64,000 nucleotides of DNA, taken from the NCBI GenBank assembly GCA_018857735.1, contig JABMCL010003253.1:320001-384000 (forward strand). The letters are read 5' to 3'. The stretch is from Alviniconcha marisindica (lineage: Eukaryota; Mollusca; Gastropoda; Provannidae). A program made the translations under genes and the position numbers. Below the pieces are notes generated by a model. The model was not told the DNA's origin and made no database searches. It saw only the letters and a list, made by a program, of their open reading frames with translations. Below are positions 27,571-41,500 of the stretch, piece by piece (the first letter of the stretch is position 1; every line of letters starts with the position of its first letter).

Positions 27571-28633
27571 CAGAGGACATCTACACCTAACACTACACTA
27601 GAGTCATCACCGAAAGTATCCTGCTCTACCCCTTTCATCACTGAAAGTATCCTGCGCTAACCCTTTCCCTCCCAATCATGTTGTTCATGCTGGTGCAATT
27701 TCCGCCCAAGAAGCAGCCCAGTGAAAGTAAATATATATATATACAGAAGCTGAGCAGATCACTTTACTCTATTACACAAAATGCACGAGAATGCTCCATT
27801 ACATTATAAGAATGCATGAAAAGCCTTTAAGACATGTAGCAGCATAAATCATTTGGCTGTTTAATTAATTGTGGCTGGCAAAAAAAAAAAAAAAAAAAGT
27901 TACGACACAAGCGGACTGGGTTCACAGCATTAATAAAACTACATGCACTGCTTCAGAAGATTCACCCTGGTGTAACCACCATCCTTGACTGGGCGTGAAA
28001 ACCTCATCCTTGACTGGGTGTGAAAACCTAAGTTCATGCTTCTGAAGAGGAAGGTAGCTCTGGGCTGAGGGGGCTGCTAAACCCAGCTCCATCTGCTTAC
28101 CACACTACCAGCCTGGGGTCAGTCTTTACGCTAGGCAAAGTCAGTTGATGGGGCAAATTATAGTAGGAGTGTAGCATAAACTTAAAAAGAAGGAACTGTC
28201 GCTGGTGCCGGCAGTCTGAGCCTTACTACACCACTTTAAGTTTAACCCCTTCACTGTCATGATGTCACTTGAACACAACCGATAATAGCGTGGAATTTCA
28301 AACCCTTAATTTTTGTTTTTTGCACTGGCATGTGGAAGGATAATCATGAAAACGCAACACATTGAAAGAAGATGTTATAGGACCGGAGAATATACTGTTT
28401 GCAGGCACTTCCGTGCATCTTTCAGGCCGGATATTTTACAGGCTGTGGCAGTAAAGGGGTTAATCTTTGTGTGTTGAAAAACCCTAACATTAACAAATTT
28501 ATGGATCATGAGTAAAACATTTATCATTCAACTTACCAGCTTTGAATCAAGGTGTCAGTGTCAGCTTAAACCCAAGCTGGCTCATTATTTAAAAATGGCA
28601 AGGATATTAATAATCAAGTACACATGTGACATG

Positions 28634-28870
28634 AGAGCTGGTCTGGCCGAGTGGTAAGGTGTTAGGCTGGTAAGCAGGCAATGTTGGTTCGAATCACCAC
28701 TTAGGCTCTCCGTTCTCTTCAAAAGCTGTGGTTTATGAACACTGTCTTGTGACTTTGTCCCTCACAATCAATGAAACGTTAAAATGGCTCTCATCGCTGC
28801 CAACCTTAATGCAGAAATCATTCTGGCGGTGACACTAGACAAACTTTCTTGCCTAGAATTGCACGTGTAG
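28634..28870 (+). mobile_element. tRNA-derived SINE, copy 1
   Basis: The A-box-like TGGCCGAGTGGT (28645) and B-box-like GGTTCGAATCA (28685) are spaced as in a tRNA. They are followed by a body with AAAATGGCTCTCATCGCTGC and CAGAAATCATTCTGGCGGTG, shared with the copy at 48691. The head looks Ser/Leu-tRNA-like. It is too degenerate in its stems for a functional tRNA. Confidence 0.75.
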
Positions 28871-30675
28871 GGCTAAACTACTAAAGAGATGACAGTAGTT
28901 TTATTATCTGGCTGCAGTGACCCAGTGTGTACCGACTGCTGCACTGGTTATTACTCATCACTTCCCGTCATGGACATCAATTTCAATCTGTTTTAGTATG
29001 TTACTAGGCATGATGGAGGAAGAAAAAAAAAACATGATTTTTTTCCCACCACTTCTAAAAACAAGTGAATTAAACGTGGATCTGAAGAGGTCAAACAAAA
29101 TGACTACTTATGGTAATACAGGTCTGAACAAGCAAAAATATGGAAATCTTAAAGCTAAAGAAGTGACATTAAAAGCACAAAACGCATTATGTTTACATTA
29201 CCTCCAAGGACACCCAAGGCCTTGTAGAACTTTTAGAAGATCCCAGGTTAAAAGGTCAAAATGATATGACAAGCAAAGGGGGCAGGGAAAGACGCTGTAG
29301 ATACAAGGTAACGCCTAACCCTAACACTGGAAAGACCCTACGGGTAACACCTGTCACTTTCACATGAACCCATCAAGCAACTGAGGGAGAGACACCCTCA
29401 CAGCCTTAAACAGACATCAGCATATTATACATGTGCAGCATTAACCCTCTACCTAACCACCTGCCAGCAAGCCCCTGAGCCAACACAACTTCACAAGCCC
29501 TGGCAGTGGCTGCTTACACATAGCCATAAACCTTGGCTCATCCCTTGTCAATGGGCCTTGGGATAATTATTGTCTCCAAGTCTGTCCCTGTGCTCAGGCC
29601 CACCTGTCACTGGGGTGGAGTGGGGTGGGGCTGGGGGGAGAGGGGGGGGAGGGGGGAATCAATAGCAAGGTCTAGGGCCCCAGGCCAGGTGCCAAGTGGG
29701 GATGTTTCCCCCTCATCAGCAAATATAATGGGGAGGCTGGGCAAGCCAACCACATCAGCCACTACACACTGGCACAGTCACGTAGACCTGCCATTGGCAG
29801 CGCTCTATTCAGCTTTAATTAAGATCCTGGTGAGATAAACGGTGGAGGGCAAAACTGCCTCAATTTCCTCCCTTTCCAGGGGAAACGAGGCCCAGTTCAT
29901 TTTAAAATAAATCAGGCGAATATAAAACATGCGACAGGCATGAAGAGCTTTGCACCTTGTTTGCCTTGCCACACAACAGTTAAGATAAAATTTCAAAATA
30001 CTGGTCCCTGTATTTTGAAAATTGAAAATTACATTTAGACTCATTGTGTTGTGAATTTTTATCTTGCCTGGGATCATGAAATGCAAAGTGGATTGGGATG
30101 TCATAAAATTATCATTAAGAATCACTTGAATAGGAATATGAAGTTCAGCTCCTGATTTGCATTTTAGTGTGTGAGACTGACTGTGTGAGCAAACATTCAG
30201 AACTACAACTTCTTGATTCTTATCAGTGAATAAATAGGAGTTTCAAGTATTCAACACACATTCAATTTCAAGTCAATCTGTCAATGCGAATAACTCTGTG
30301 TGGATAGCAGATCAGCACCAAAATAAAAAGTCCTCTCACAGTTAAAACATGTTTTGTCCAAAAGGCAGAACTTGCAAAAGTGATCAAAAACAGATACTAG
30401 AAACCAACTGGTTTAAGTAGTTTAACTGTCCAGCTGACTTTAATTATACCAACTTTTTCAATCTGAGTTTTGTAAACAATTCTGTAACTGACCATTAGCA
30501 AGACTGAATATATACAATATAATACATTATAACATGTAGTAAGTAGTAGTATGTACATGTATATATATATATATAAAACACTCTCTGGCGACTGTCAACT
30601 GTTGTGGCTTGGCCATGGTAGGCCATGGCCTCTTTGAAGTTCATCATTAAAGCTGTGTGCTCAGGACTCATGTGA

Positions 30676-30679
<4 letters not shown>

Positions 30680-30745
<66 letters not shown>

Positions 30746-30751
30746 TATTAT
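30680..30751. repeat. (AT)n microsatellite
   Basis: About 28 AT units, then TATTATAT variants. Confidence 0.95.
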
Positions 30752-30825
30752 ATATCAAAGAGGGCATGGTTAGCTGTCAGTGTCAGGCCGGCAGTAAATC
30801 TGACGCTTGAGTTGACATTGTTTCA

Positions 30826-31054
30826 TACAATCCGGTCCTGTAAGTGTAACTGTTGTTAATGTTAAAGGAAAATGCCTTCTTAAACAATCCAGTCCAGTAA
30901 GTGTAACTGTTACTGATGTTAAAGGAAAATGCCTTCTTAAACAATCCAGTCCTGTAAGTGTAACTGTTATTAATGTTATTTAAAGGAAAATGCCTTCTTA
31001 AACAATCCCGTCCTGTAAGTGTAACTGTTATTAGTGTTAAAGGAAAATGCCTTC
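30826..31054. repeat. 57-bp minisatellite, left part
   Basis: The unit is AACAATCCAGTCCTGTAAGT, GTAACTGTTATTAATGTTAA and AGGAAAATGCCTTCTT, about four copies here and two more at 33239-33350. The array is split by the TTAA element at 31059-33234. Confidence 0.92.
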
Positions 31055-31058
31055 TTAA

Positions 31059-33234
31059 AGGAAAAGTCCAAGGTTTTTAAGTATGCAAAATGACCATTGA
31101 AATGATTGACAAATGAGTCACTAGTTTGAGATTCAATGAAAGAAAAAAATGAAAGAAAAATGTTTATGTTGGTTTTTAATCAATTTTATTTTCTGTAGGC
31201 TGGCTGAGACTGCTGTATCGGGTTCTCCATCAGTCACATGACTTTCTCAGAAGTGACGTCAGTCTGGGGAGTCAGTGCGGTTGCCATCTTAGATTGTTCA
31301 TTGAATGTGTATGCGTGTGGTCGACAAAAAGCTCTACCATGCCGGCCTACTGTATTGCAGCAAACTGTAACAACTCACAAGCAACCCAAAACAACTATGC
31401 ACGAGTTCCCGTGGAATCGACCCGCCGTGAGGCGAAAATGGGTCAAATTTGTACAATTCAAATGAGCTGACTTTTATGCTGCGCCTCAGTCACGCCCATC
31501 TGTGTAGCAAGCACTTCGCTGAGTGCGATTTCGTAAACTTTATGGCAGAATACCAAATGGGGTTTGCTTCAAAGCGGAATTTGTAGGTGTCAAGGGTAAC
31601 CGACTTGCAAAAAAATCAAGTTCGAATCTCCAAGGATGAAGCTGACGAGCAGCAAGCGCACAGCATGATACCAAAAACTGAGAGATACACTGATACCCTG
31701 AAACAAGCGCTAACAAGGCAAAGACAAAAAGTCGAACACGAATGCCTATGGCAGAAAAGGCCATGAAAGAAAGAGACCGTACACAAATACCTGTGGCAAA
31801 GAAAGAAAGAACAAACCACAAATGCCCATGGCAAAGAAAGAAAGAGCAAACCACAAATGCTGGTGGCAAACAAAAAATGGCTTCTCTAATCAGTCAAGCA
31901 AACAGCTGACACCAAATGAAAGAAACAAAACAGCTGAAACCACCTCAATACCCCAAAGGTTGCCTATCTGCAAGCATAAGGTGGAAAAAACACCAAAAAC
32001 AAACAAACAAAAAAACCCACCTAATCACAACAGTCTAATAGACTACTGTCTGCAACAAAGGAGTGGACGACTACAGTCATAACAGCACAGAGCAAAAATA
32101 ACTGTGCTAATGCAATGACAAACAGATGGAAAGCCAAACTTTCCATAACTAACTCTAAACTAACCCCTCACTAACCCGGCTTCTATCTAGAAAAATAAAG
32201 GCTGCAGACTGATAAAGCAAAACGCTAATCAGGACTACCGATCACAAAGCATCGGGATGTACACAAATGCAGACGACAAGAGAAATGCAAAACGGCTGCC
32301 CTAATCAGGCAAGCTAACAAGCGGGTATGAAATGGCCAATAAACCTAAGATAAAAAAGAAAGAACGCATGGTGAAAAAGAAGGGTAAAAGAGAGAGAAAA
32401 CAACAACAACAACATGTTCTAAAAAGAAAGAGGAGGCAAGTAATGTCAGCGAGCAACGGGACAAAGGCTGTAAACACGTAATCCGTGTACACAATACAAC
32501 CCACTTAGCAGTGAAAACACGGCAGGGCAACAGACGCTCACAAACTACCCCACATAAAAAAAGAATGAGAGGTCTCATTAAACATCGAGACTACCCCCCT
32601 CACTCGTACATCGTAAATGAACGATATAACTCGAGAAACAAAAGGGCAAGCCAAGAGAAAAAACAGTGAATGGCAAGAACCGGTAACTAGCCCAACTCCA
32701 AACCCTAACCCAGGGAGGCCACGAAATCACTAGTCTATTGAACTAAAATGAACAAAACTTTTTCATTTTTACATATGATGAAACAAACAAGGATAAATTG
32801 GGAAAATAAAACACCCAATAAAAGGCAGGCTCTCTGATGAGGTCTAGCCTGTTGCAAAAGCTGGAGTAAACGAAAAAGACTGAGATGCCACGCACCTTGA
32901 CAAGGTTCGAGAAAGATGAAATAACAAGGAGTAAATCAACAAAGGCCCAACTACTAACAATGGCGTTGGAGCTTCATCCTTGGAGATTTGAAATGGATTT
33001 TTTCCAAGTCGGTTACCCTGTGGCTTCTGGCCATTTTGCAGTGACTCCCCAGAGTGACATAGTGCGCATATGTACACATGATTTTCAGCGTCATGGCGAC
33101 GCTTTTGGTACGACAGAAAATGCCTGTTTTCGTGTATTTATATCCCTCAGATCACAATTTCACCTACATCATTGTTCTCAGCGAACTTTAACGGAAATCA
33201 TGTAAAAAATCACCCCCAACCTTGGACTTGTCCT
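31059..33234. mobile_element. TTAA-target DNA transposon with THAP remnant (Kolobok-like, non-autonomous)
   Basis: The ends are inverted repeats: left AGGAAAAGTCCAAGG, right complement AGGACAAGTCCAAGG. TTAA flanks both sides (31055-31058, 33235-33238). Removing the element and one TTAA restores the minisatellite unit CCTTCTTAAACAATCCAG exactly. Internal inverted segments also pair: CTGGGGAGTCA (31264 with 33040) and GGGTAACCGACTT (31598 with 33012), so the right arm is a shortened inverted version of the left. A THAP-type finger remnant lies at 31339-31585. No transposase core was found. Kolobok elements combine TTAA targets and THAP domains (established knowledge as I recall it); piggyBac-derived non-autonomous elements are the alternative. 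Confidence 0.8.
31339..31585 (+). pseudogene. Decayed THAP zinc-finger coding segment
   Basis: It starts MPAYCIAANCNNSQ, giving the C-x4-C half. After a frame change MHEFPWNRPAVRRKWVKFVQ gives the central THAP motif. After another change LCSKHFAECDF gives the C-x2-H half, ending GFASKRNL and a stop. All C2CH parts are visible in order, but in at least two frames. It lies inside the TTAA element. Confidence 0.75.
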
Positions 33235-33238
33235 TTAA

Positions 33239-33350
33239 ACAATCCAGTCCTGTAAGTGTAACTGTTATTAATATTAAAGGAAAATGCCTTCTTAAACAAT
33301 CCAGTCCTGTAACTGTTATTAATGTTAAAGGAAAATGCCTTCTTAAACAA
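33239..33350. repeat. 57-bp minisatellite, right part
   Basis: Continuation of the 30826-31054 array after the transposon insertion; about two copies. Confidence 0.9.
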
Positions 33351-33584
33351 GACAGGGCAGTTTCATTAAGTTGGCCTTTGCTCATAAATTGATAAAAAGG
33401 ATGTTTGCCCAAACTTTGATGCAAAACGAACAGGAGCAAAAAAACACAAAAAAATCCTTTCTCATTGTTTATATTTTAGTAAATTTACACTGATTAATAA
33501 AAATATTTTTTTTTATCAGTGGTCTATTTAACTGAACAAATTAATTTTTCATTAGCAGTACCACCCCCAAAAATTTATCCAAAT

Positions 33585-33897
33585 ATACATATATATATAT
33601 ATATATATATGTAAACTTTCCATACCATGCAGATTTCCATTATGCAGAAGAAGAAAAAGAGTTTCACTTCACAATAGGTACCATAAGATGAAAGATTTTA
33701 AGTTTGTTTGTTTGTTTGTTTTTAAATATATATATATTATATATCATTGTCAGCACCAAGAAACAAGAAAATGCCTAATCAGTAATCTACAGAGACTGGC
33801 AGCCTTTTAACTTTTCTTTTTGAACAATAAACTATTGTTCCAATGACAGTTTCTCACACAGAAAATTCAGGCCACTCCCTTCAATAAAAGTAATCAT

Positions 33898-33937
<40 letters not shown>

Positions 33938-33940
33938 TTG
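33585..33940. repeat. AT-rich (TA)n runs
   Basis: TA runs at 33589-33610, 33726-33745 and 33898-33940 in otherwise unremarkable AT-rich spacer. Confidence 0.85.
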
Positions 33941-34238
33941 CATATTATTATACAATTTTTTTAATTCTTCTTTTTGTTTCAGCTATCACTTCAGCTAGCC
34001 CTGTCTACCTTTCTATCTACTCCAGATCTACCTGCCCTCTAGGCAACTTCATTTCTTCTGCACACAGCCATCTGTTACCATTACATTATACAGTGAATGC
34101 TCTTTCTCTTATAATATAGTTACAGTTATAATTGCTCCAACACTGTAACATACTTCCAAATGCCAGATTTTCTCCTTCCTCCTTTAGATCAACACTCAAA
34201 ACTCACCTTTTTCTCTCATGGCACTGACTCATGACTAG

Positions 34239-34239
<1 letters not shown>

Positions 34240-34309
<70 letters not shown>

Positions 34310-34335
34310 CACACGCATGCGCACACACGTATGCA
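34240..34335. repeat. (GT)n then (GC)n / (CA)n microsatellite
   Basis: About 32 GT units, then GCGCGCGC and CACACGCATGCGCACACACG; strongly alternating purine-pyrimidine. Confidence 0.95.
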
Positions 34336-34498
34336 AGTGCATGATGACTAGATCTATGGCATTCTATAAACATGAGATCTAACAACAGTAACAAAGTGTT
34401 AACTAAAGGGGTGGTATTACAAACCTACCAAATTAAATCATTTCTGTGACACTGACACTCAATTTAAATTGCATCTACCCAAAACATACCACATGTTC

Positions 34499-34501
<3 letters not shown>

Positions 34502-34566
<65 letters not shown>
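34502..34566. repeat. (TA)n microsatellite
   Basis: About 32 TA units in the spacer upstream of MOB3. Confidence 0.95.
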
Positions 34567-34570
<4 letters not shown>

Positions 34571-35503
34571 CTACTAGTACTAGCAGAAAGCCAATTACTC
34601 TTCCCAGCCATTTTTGTCATGATCTAAACATTCTAATGGTTATGGCTGACATGCTGTGACAGGTAAGCAAGGTTTGACTAAAATGGACATGGACACGATA
34701 TAAAAACAACAACAAATACAGTCGCTGTCAGATAAATACACCTTTAGAAACATAAACATTAGACTTGTGATGAGTGGAGAAAGAAAGAAAGAAAGAAAGA
34801 AAACAAGAAGCGGCCTTCCCCCAAAATTATATAGCCTAAACAAAGTGGAAAAAATATCACCGGTGTGCACGATTGTTTCACTTGATAATGAAACAGTTGC
34901 AAGTACAAGTGGTACTGAGTTTGACGGACCTCCTGCATGTTCCTCGACATCAACACAAAACTAATTGTGTCTCCGCTGCAGGTAACGTGTTCACAGTTCA
35001 GTTGGTGAGAATCTTTTCCCTATCGTTCGACTACACTGACAGCACAGTGCAACAGCTGTTGATATGCCACCCTCGAGCAGACGGCTTTTCCAACAAAACA
35101 AGACATTTGCTTTTCATAGAAATCACTTGGGAACGAAGTAGTCACTAAAATCACAGCATCTGTAGTATCCTGATGATTGGAAATAATTACCTAAGCTGGA
35201 CTCGCGTCGAGGAACTCTTCAAGTCGTCATTTTTGATCTCGAAGTAATGATCTTTCCCTGGAGAACCATGCCCACGCAAATGCACACACAGAGCCAATGC
35301 AGTCTCCAAAATTTATTTGAGCAGTTTCGTAGTATTTCATGCCCAGTTAAATTAGAAAAAAAATAAAAACTAACTGGGTCATATTATTTCATTGAAATTT
35401 CAGTGACCGGGTTTGACCCATCTCTCTCTCTCTTTCCTTATCTTTCTTTTACGAAACAATTCTTTTAACAGGCCTGTTGTGTTTGTCAATTGGGAGATCC
35501 AAG

Positions 35504-35551
35504 ATGGCAGCAGCCCGATCAGCTTTCAAGAACTTTTTTGAAAGAGACAAG
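35504..35551 (+). CDS. MOB3: MOB3 exon 1 (start codon)
   Basis: It encodes [16 protein letters not shown], with the ATG in a good context (AAGATGG). The donor GTTTGT follows 35551. The homologous vertebrate segment has the same length and ends in DK before TFRPK. Confidence 0.9.
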
Positions 35552-38500
35552 GTTTGTACAGATACCGATGTTTGTTTGATTAATTATGACATGTTCATGA
35601 CCAAATAATTTTTTGGGAGAATCCAGCTCAGAGAGATTAAATGGTACAATGGATTATAGGCCTGTAGTGATTTACTTTTACATCAGGAAGGGGATTTTTC
35701 CGGAAACTAGAGCAGACGTCACAATATGTTTTTCTTTGACGGCATGATCAGTTTTTGCGTGGTTTACTGTCGTACTGGAAGTTTAATTTGAGATTCTTTG
35801 GGAAAATCTAGAGTTATTGACTATCAGGCTTTGTGATCTGGGCCCTTTGGAATTTATTCTTAGAACTTGCCATGGTGATCACTAGATTAAAATCTGACTG
35901 ACAGTGACCTTGGCACACAGTTTGGCAATCGACTTGGCGACAGTAAATTAAGGTCAACTTCTGATGAATCATAAATCGGGGGCCTCAAACACAAGAACAA
36001 GTCAGAGCTCAGGAGCGGTGTGAAAGTCGAGGTGGCCGTCCTGGGCTCCCCGCCCCTAACAGGTTAATAGTATGTGCGTCCTCTGTGGACATTGAATTCG
36101 AACAAGAACAAGGATGTTTAAATTACAAGACATAAGACGTATTTACAGTAGACTTAGCATTGTCCATTGATTGTTTCCTGGATATAAGTATTTACTGTTA
36201 CCTGTAGACTTAGCATTTCTTTCGCGCTTTTCACTTTCAGAGTGACTTTTGTTAAATCTCTGAATCTTTGTTCAGATCATTATTATTTTTATTTTTTTAA
36301 GCTTGAAGTTATCACTTGCTACAACAGTACAAGGCACAGCAATAGTTTTTTAAAGTACAAACTCTGAAGATTGTTCTGTTAATGACATGGGAAATATTCA
36401 TCTACAGTTTTAGGAAAATGATGTAATATTTATATATATATATATATTTATATTTCATCTGCTGTGTGACTATACTTATTATAATTAGTTGATAGCCTGT
36501 TATTATTGTGACTGTGAGTATTAGTCTATTACACACTTGACTTACACCAACTACCCCGTGTGAATAGGGTGCAGCTGTGGAAGAGGCTACAAGATTGTGC
36601 TTTTGAAATTAAATTGAAAACAAAGTCTCAGTCAGACTACCCTTTTCTTCTTTGATACTAATGATAGAATCATACTTATAATGATAGTTTGTAAACAGTG
36701 GTGATAGTTTGTAAACAGTGTTATCAGTTATCAGTATCATGTACTGAGTTCAGCAAAGATGGATTGAAGCTGACCAAAGTGCAGTCCCCTCGCCAACATC
36801 CACAGTCCATCTTTTACCACCACTTTTGGGTGGTTTCACTTTCCTTATTCATACTCTTAAGGCTTATGTTGTCATTTTTTAGGGGTTCTTCTGTATACTA
36901 TAAATATGACTGAAAAGATTAGGCACTTGTTACCAGTAAGAGTATCAGTTACTATCATAAGATGAGTTGAACATGATGATTCTATTTCTAAACAGTTAGA
37001 GTTAATACTACTACTAGAAGTAGAAACTAAAAAAATGTTCATATATGTACTGAGTCAGTGTATTTAATTTTTAATGCACCCCCAGAAGAAAAGGAGAAGA
37101 AAAGGAGAAGAAAAGGAGAAGAAGCAATAAAAAGTGATTCAGCAGCGTCAATACATTAAAAGTTTTTTGTGTTTTTTATCCTCTGTTGTCATTTTAATCA
37201 CAGTCTGTTCACATGTAAGGAATGGCTGTTTGTTTTTGTTGGGGGGGGGGGAGAGAGATTGGGATTATGCAGATAATTTCCATTTGAACTACTCTTTTTG
37301 TGTGTGTGGTTTATCATGATTCAATTTATGATCTTTTGTTTTGGGTTGAAACTGACCGTTCCCGTATTTTACAAATTATAGCCTGTTGTCATAAGGTGAC
37401 TTGAAGTTGAACAGTGAACTTAACCATATTGTATCTTTTTGCCTGTGCAGACATTTCGCCCAAAGAAGCGTTTTGATAGGGGCACACTGAAGTTCAGTCT
37501 TCACAAACAGGCCAATGCTTCCCTCAACTCTGGCATTGACCTGAAAGAAGTGGTCAAACTACCCCCAGGGGAGGATGTTAACGACTGGATTGCTGTCCAT
37601 GGTAAGTCCATCAGTGTAGCAGACTAGTATTAGTAACAGTAGACTGAGTAGTATAGGTATATATATATATGTAATATATAAATGATATGTCTTTATATTT
37701 TTTAAAGTGTTATTTACAGTTTACTTAGTTAAATAGTCCATAGAACTAGAAGTTATAGTACTTAGCACTTTTTGTGTGATTTATTGATTATGACAAGACT
37801 GTAGTTCATAAGAACAATCTGCTGTACCTTTGGTGTTGTGAAGATGTATAATTATAATGTTAATACAATAATAGTTCCTGGCAGGTTCTGCTGTCTAAAT
37901 AACAGAATATTTGCAGGATTTAATACAGTATTTGCAGCATTATTGCTTTTTGTAGTTTTACTTTTAGTGTTACTCAGAATGAGTCGTCATTAAAGTTCAC
38001 AGCAGTTGTATATTTTGTTTTAAATGGGCTTCTTTTGGTCATTATGAATATGACTTTGACCTGACTTTGAAGTGCACATCCTCATGCACCTGCTCATGCA
38101 TGCACACACACACACACACACACAGGTGTTGACTTCTTTGCTGAGTTCAGGTGTTCATGTTCAAACTGAGCTTGTTTTTTTCCCTCAGTATTTGTCCCAC
38201 TTTGAGTGATAGACTTTTTGAGTTGCTTTACACTGAGTGTTGTCAAACATAATTATGTGTGTATTTTGCTACTTAAGTGATGGCTTGGTGATTCATCAGT
38301 CATTTTATCCCAGCATTAGGCACCTCTTAATATGTTACGCTAACACTAGTAACAGTGATGGATTTCTTTAGTAAATTAGTTACTTCATCCTTCTGGAGTG
38401 GGTTTATTTGTCTTGATGATGGCTTTCTTTCGTCATCTCATCCTGAGTTTTAAATGTCGTCATCTCATTCTGAGTTCTAAATGTATACATGAGTGATGGA

Positions 38501-41500
38501 GCTTGTTCACTCGAACCGAAGGTCTGTTTTTTTAAGGACTTGTATTTTGTTTCAGTGGTGGACTTCTTCAACCGCATCAACCTCCTGTACGGTACAGTTT
38601 GTGAGAACTGCACAGAACAGGTCTGCCCAACAATGAGTGGGGGGCCCAGGTCAGTTTTCTTAGTTTTTTTTTTGTGTGTGTGTGTGTGTGGCAGGTCAGT
38701 TGTTTAGTGATTGATCAGTATTTTGTATGGCAGTTTGGCCTAGCGTTTGACTTTGAGAGGGGTACGTGATAGACGGCTCCGTGCTGATCCCAAAGCACCT
38801 TCTCTTTCCTTGCAAGCTTTCGCTTGTTTCAGTCTGGCCACCATGAGGTACTGTGTTGATGGTTGAAGTGCACAATGATTTGAGTTATTCACTCAGCATC
38901 ATGTAACATGATGGTGGCTGTGTTTTTGTTGTTGTTTGTTTTTTGTTTTATCTCATCATTAATGCCAGTGCACCATTTGAAGGTTTTGTTTGGGGTCAGC
39001 TAGTCTTCACTTAGTTGCTATGCTTTCATCTTGTATCTTGTGAGGGAAACATGGCCGGCATGCTGAGCAGCAAAATTTTGCTATTCTTCTGCATCAGACA
39101 TTTTTGTTAAAAAATAAAATCTAGGATGATTGGCAGCCTGGAGCCCTCTATGGCCTTGTCCTACAGCGGGTGGCCTGTGTCACTGTAATCATGTGTGGAT
39201 TGGTGAGAAGGTGGGGAGCATGCTGAATGGTTAGCTGGCTGGGTGGTTCCAGGCAGTTAGATTTTTTTTTTTTTTTTCAATACTCAGGGGATTTATTGTC
39301 ACACAGAAGATTTAATTGTGATGGCATTGTTTGACCGCAAGAGAGTACCCTGAAGTGAAGTTGCAGATCAGACTTTCCACTGTCATTTCCCACGCCGTTT
39401 CCATCTTCTGCCTGTGCCCGTGGAAGGACCTCCCCCCTCCTCTCTGAACGAACCCGCCTCTGGACTTGTTCAGATCCAGCCTCAAGACACTTCTTTTTCC
39501 AAAATGACAGACCTGCCGTATTTTCCCTTTTGTGTTGCTGTTTTCCTCCACCTTAGCCCCCCATTCATGATCTGTTAAAGTTAGGGTTGTAGATTTTGAA
39601 TTGTGTCCCTTTTGTGTTTGGATGCCCATGTGTGCGTGTGTGTGTGTGTGTGTGCGCGCGCACAGGTGCATTTAGAATGGTTCTGCTGGACAAGAATTTT
39701 TGCAGTGGTGTGTGTGTGTGTGTGTGTGCATTTAGAATGCCATGGGTGCCCATGTGTGTGTTTAGAATGGTCCTGTTGGGCAAGATTTTTCGCCTTACAA
39801 ATACTTTATTCCTGTGTGTGGTGTCAGGTACGAGTACCACTGGTGCGATGGTGTCAACTACAAGAAGCCTACGGCCTTGCCAGCTCCGCAGTACATTGCT
39901 CTGCTGATGGAGTGGGTTGAATCGCAGATCAACGACGAGAGCCTTTTCCCGGTTCAGATCGGTCAGTCTCAAGCGTCGCTTACCACCGACTGCACTGTCT
40001 GTCACAGGATCATACCAGCACTCTGTATCGTTTCTCCTCTAGAATGTTTGGGAAGGAGGAAAAAAAACATTCTTCTGTGGAATCTGTTCCATTCCAAGGG
40101 CTTAACCAATGGCACTGTGGCTGTGGTGATACTTCCCCACTGGCAAAATTATTTCTGCTGGAAAATAATACACTGGAAAACATTTTAAATGCGTCAAGAT
40201 TTTTTTACAGGCTGAATGAAATCCTCGCTCCTTCATTATATGTTAGAAAAATGATGTATTTGGCTGTTCAGTTTCCCTTTTGATGACTGTGTTTAATAAT
40301 GTAGTAACTGATTTAGCATTTCATCAGCACGCTTTCTTTGTATTATTACTTTGATCCTGTAGCACACACTAAATAACTCTATAAAACTGAGCGCCCAGCC
40401 AAAGAATTTCTTGTGCCTGGAGCATTACATCATTGAGGTAAAGTTTTAATACTTCGGAACAAACCTAAACATATATACTATATGCATACATGCTGTATCT
40501 AATCACAGGTATGTAATTATCATGAACAGATACGCACACACATTGGCGCATGTGTACAAAAACCCAGCCACATGCGTGCACACACACACATTCACACGGT
40601 TGTTTTGATGCATATATTTGTGTGTGTGCTAGGCTCACCATTTCCCAAGAACTACTTGTCAGTGGTAAAGAAGATCCTGAAGCGTCTTTTCCGTGTCTTT
40701 GTGCATGTCTACATCCATCACTTTGACAAGCTGGTTGCCATGGGCGCTGTGAGTACATGTTTTTGATATGTCAAGTACATATTATGTATTTGCTTACAAA
40801 AGGTACTGATTGGAATAGCGTTTTATTTTTTATTTCCACCTCTGAACACAATTCAGATGATTACACAAATGCAGCTGCATTTCTTCAGTAACTGAGATTC
40901 AGGTCATAGAAGTGTGTAGATCATATAGGTAGACAGAGATATATCTATTAATATATAACACTGGGGGAAAGATGAAAACAATGCCATATAACATCTCAAA
41001 TAACAAACTGAAAGTAGGGTTTTTCCCTGACTGATTCTGTGAATACAGCTGTTTTTTTGTTTTTTTAAAGAAGAAGCTATTTGAAGTCTGTTCCTATAAT
41101 GGGAAACAGACCAAGGCCTAGAGCACTTATGTAGAATCAACGCAGGAAGGGAGTTGGAACTGAGCAGCAAACAAAGTAATGTTGGTACTGGTAGTGCTCA
41201 GAACTGCTAGCTACCATAGGTGGTTCTGTTGTATGTGTAGTGTCGCTTTCAGTACAGGTTACATCAGTTACCGTTACGATTTATTAACAGAACATCCTTC
41301 TTTGTCTTAAATCCAAGAAGTAACCGTGTGCTTACCTTTTACTTCTATTGTCAAAACTGACTGCAGCCATATATATATATACATTTTCTGTTTTGTCTTT
41401 TGGTATATATATGTCTGTGCATGTGTGTGCATGTTCTGATCAGAATGAGTTCAAAAGGCTGGAGGAATGGAAAAGAGAAACTGTGAAGATCACGTTGTAG

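Larger units (their letters stand above)
26010..35471. promoter_or_regulatory. Head-to-head spacer between RUNDC1 and MOB3
   Basis: It should contain the promoters and 5' UTR exons of both genes, because both start-codon exons are preceded by good acceptors (26010-26011 on minus, 35470-35471 on plus). I cannot place a TATA box or TSS. It holds microsatellites, minisatellites, a SINE and a TTAA transposon, listed separately. No coding gene is supported. Confidence 0.45.

Noticed and set aside
28634..28710. tRNA gene
   Set aside because: A and B boxes are present, but acceptor and other stems do not pair well. A shared 3' body with the copy at 48691 marks it as a SINE.
31616..31873. Minus-strand hydrophobic open frames in the transposon
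   Set aside because: They are repeats of CAAATGCCCATGGCAAAGAA-type sequence read backwards, with no family match. The only recognisable coding remnant there is the plus-strand THAP segment.
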